Below are positions 4,758 through 5,727 of a stretch of 5,727 nucleotides of DNA, in pieces. Each line of letters opens with the position of its first letter. Positions within the stretch are counted from its first letter, which is position 1. Where the stretch lies: assembly GCA_023461135.1 (NCBI GenBank), contig JAEWNX010000237.1, positions 1-5,727 on the forward strand, in the 5' to 3' direction. The notes below the pieces were generated by a model. It saw only the letters and a program-made list of their open reading frames with translations. It was not told where the DNA came from and made no database searches. The position numbers were made by a program, and so were the translations under genes. This DNA comes from Pseudomonadota bacterium (GTDB lineage Bacteria > Pseudomonadota > Alphaproteobacteria > Caulobacterales > Aquidulcibacteraceae).

Positions 4758-5633
4758 ATGAGCCTTGCGCACGCTTTCGAGCCGGCCGCGCCGCCAGCGC
4801 CGCGCCAGGCGTACGTGATCGTGGTCGGAAATCAGAAGGGGGGAGCGGGCAAGTCGACGGTCGCGATGCATGTCATCGTGGCGCTGATGCGCATGGGCCG
4901 CCGCACCGGGGTCATCGACCTCGACATTCGCCAACGCTCGCTCACCCGCTATATCGAAAACCGCGCCCGCTGGATCGCTGCGCGGGGCGCGAAGCTCCCG
5001 CTGCCGCAGATCTTTGAACTGTCAGAGAGCCGCGAACGCCAGCTCGACGCGGCGGAAGCGGAAGAGGAAAGCGCGTTCCGCGCTGCGCTGCGCCGCCTGT
5101 CGGAAACCTGCGATTTCATCGTGATCGACAGTCCCGGCGGCGACTCCCACCTCGCTCGGCTCGCGCACGCTTTCGCCGACACCTTGATCACGCCGCTGAA
5201 CGACAGCTTCGTCGACTTCGATCTGCTCGGCGACATCGACGCGAACCACGCCGAGATCGTGCGCCCATCGATCTACAGCGAGATGGTCTGGAACAGCCGC
5301 AAAAAGAAGGCGCTCGCGGTTCGCACGCCGATCGATTGGGTGGTCCTGCGCAACCGCACCTCGGCGTCCAAGATCGAAGCCAAGAACAAGCAGAAGGTCG
5401 GCCAGGCGCTCGCCACGCTGTCCAGCCGGATCGGCTTTCGGCTCGCCCCCGGCCTGTCCGAGCGGGTCATCTTCCGGGAGCTGTTCCCGCAGGGGCTGAC
5501 TCTCCTCGATCTCGACGGGGAGGGCGCCGAGGGTGAAATGAAGATGGGGCACGTCGCGGCCCGGCAGGAACTCCGGGACCTGTTCATCACCCTCAAGCTC
5601 CCCGGTCTCGAAGGCGAACCGCTGAAGTTCTGA
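4758..5633 (+). CDS. mipZ: division-plane positioning ATPase MipZ
   Basis: MipZ is a ParA/MinD-family P-loop ATPase that binds ParB at the chromosome origin, forms a gradient over the nucleoid and blocks FtsZ polymerisation away from midcell. In this 291-residue protein, the deviant Walker A motif KGGAGKST is at residues 27-34 (signature K27, catalytic K32). IDLDIRQRS follows at 53-61, with D56 corresponding to Caulobacter D42. The Walker B region FIVIDSPGGDS is at 120-130, and NDSFVDFD at 148-155 is a hallmark that separates MipZ from ParA. Further family landmarks are DWVVLRNR (193-200) and, near the C-terminus, PGLSERVIFRELFPQGLTLLDL and AARQELR. A basic stretch RKKK (181-184) might aid DNA contact. 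ATG at 4758 is preferred over GTG at 4704, although its ribosome binding site is weak. It gives an Ala/Pro-rich leader about 14 residues longer than Caulobacter MipZ. The likely promoter lies in 4652-4757, with a CtrA-type box. Confidence 0.97.
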   Translation: MSLAHAFEPAAPPAPRQAYVIVVGNQKGGAGKSTVAMHVIVALMRMGRRTGVIDLDIRQRSLTRYIENRARWIAARGAKLPLPQIFELSESRERQLDAAEAEEESAFRAALRRLSETCDFIVIDSPGGDSHLARLAHAFADTLITPLNDSFVDFDLLGDIDANHAEIVRPSIYSEMVWNSRKKKALAVRTPIDWVVLRNRTSASKIEAKNKQKVGQALATLSSRIGFRLAPGLSERVIFRELFPQGLTLLDLDGEGAEGEMKMGHVAARQELRDLFITLKLPGLEGEPLKF

Positions 5634-5668
5634 CGCCGCCCCGGCGGGCGTGCTACGCGGCCTATCCG

Positions 5669-5727
5669 ATGCTCCTGGCGCTCCTTCTCCTCGCGGCGGC
5701 TTTCGCGCTCCTGTTCGTCGCCCGCGT
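5669..5727 (+). CDS. start of a probable membrane-anchored protein (cut by window edge)
   Basis: From ATG at 5669 the frame stays open to the window end, giving 19 residues and a partial codon. They are almost wholly hydrophobic (MLLALLLLAAAFALLFVAR), as expected for an N-terminal membrane helix or signal anchor. It starts 35 nt after the mipZ stop on the same strand, so co-transcription is plausible. No good Shine-Dalgarno sequence is visible, so the start is tentative. From memory, mipZ in several alphaproteobacteria is followed by a membrane-anchored J-domain (DnaJ/TIM14-like) protein; the hydrophobic start fits, but no J domain is within the window. Confidence 0.5.
   Translation, partial: MLLALLLLAAAFALLFVAR

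Noticed and set aside
5634..5652. GC-rich inverted repeat after mipZ as a terminator
   Set aside because: The arms are imperfect, the loop would be too short, and no T-run follows; it is better seen as GC-rich spacer.

Overview
The window reads as chromosomal DNA of a GC-rich alphaproteobacterium, most likely of the Caulobacterales and perhaps near Hyphomonadaceae. The strongest evidence is a complete mipZ gene: MipZ is the ParB-linked FtsZ inhibitor typical of stalked and budding alphaproteobacteria. Directly upstream of it is a perfect TTAA-N7-TTAAC motif, the binding consensus of the cell-cycle regulator CtrA. The genus is an inference. No tRNA, rRNA, CRISPR array, insertion sequence or phage gene was seen, and no gene-free stretch exceeds 300 bases.

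Layout from left to right. (1) 16-1563, minus strand: a complete carboxyltransferase (beta) subunit of a biotin-dependent acyl-CoA carboxylase. (2) 1564-1709: a divergent intergenic region. (3) 1710-2534, plus strand: two abutting single-domain receivers. The first is canonical. The second begins immediately after the first one's stop codon and has Asn in place of the phospho-acceptor Asp. (4) 2631-2723, plus strand: a probable 30-residue membrane or exported micropeptide with a good ribosome binding site. (5) 2730-2776: a strong 14-bp hairpin, overlapped by a competing smaller one, between the micropeptide and the convergent panC. (6) 2788-3636, minus strand: panC, pantothenate synthetase. 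(7) 3734-4651, plus strand: a secreted protein of unknown family with an Ala/Pro/Thr-rich linker and exactly two cysteines. (8) 4652-4757: the mipZ leader, with the CtrA-type box and a separate perfect inverted repeat. (9) 4758-5633, plus strand: mipZ. (10) 5669 to the right edge: the start of a probable membrane-anchored protein, cut by the window.

Most genes are housekeeping. PanC makes the CoA precursor pantothenate, the carboxyltransferase acts on acyl-CoA thioesters, and MipZ places the division septum; nothing shows that these act together. The regulatory features most worth testing are the active/pseudo-receiver pair, the micropeptide with its terminator-like hairpins, and the apparent CtrA input into mipZ. 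I do not see clear evidence of a wholly new multi-gene system.
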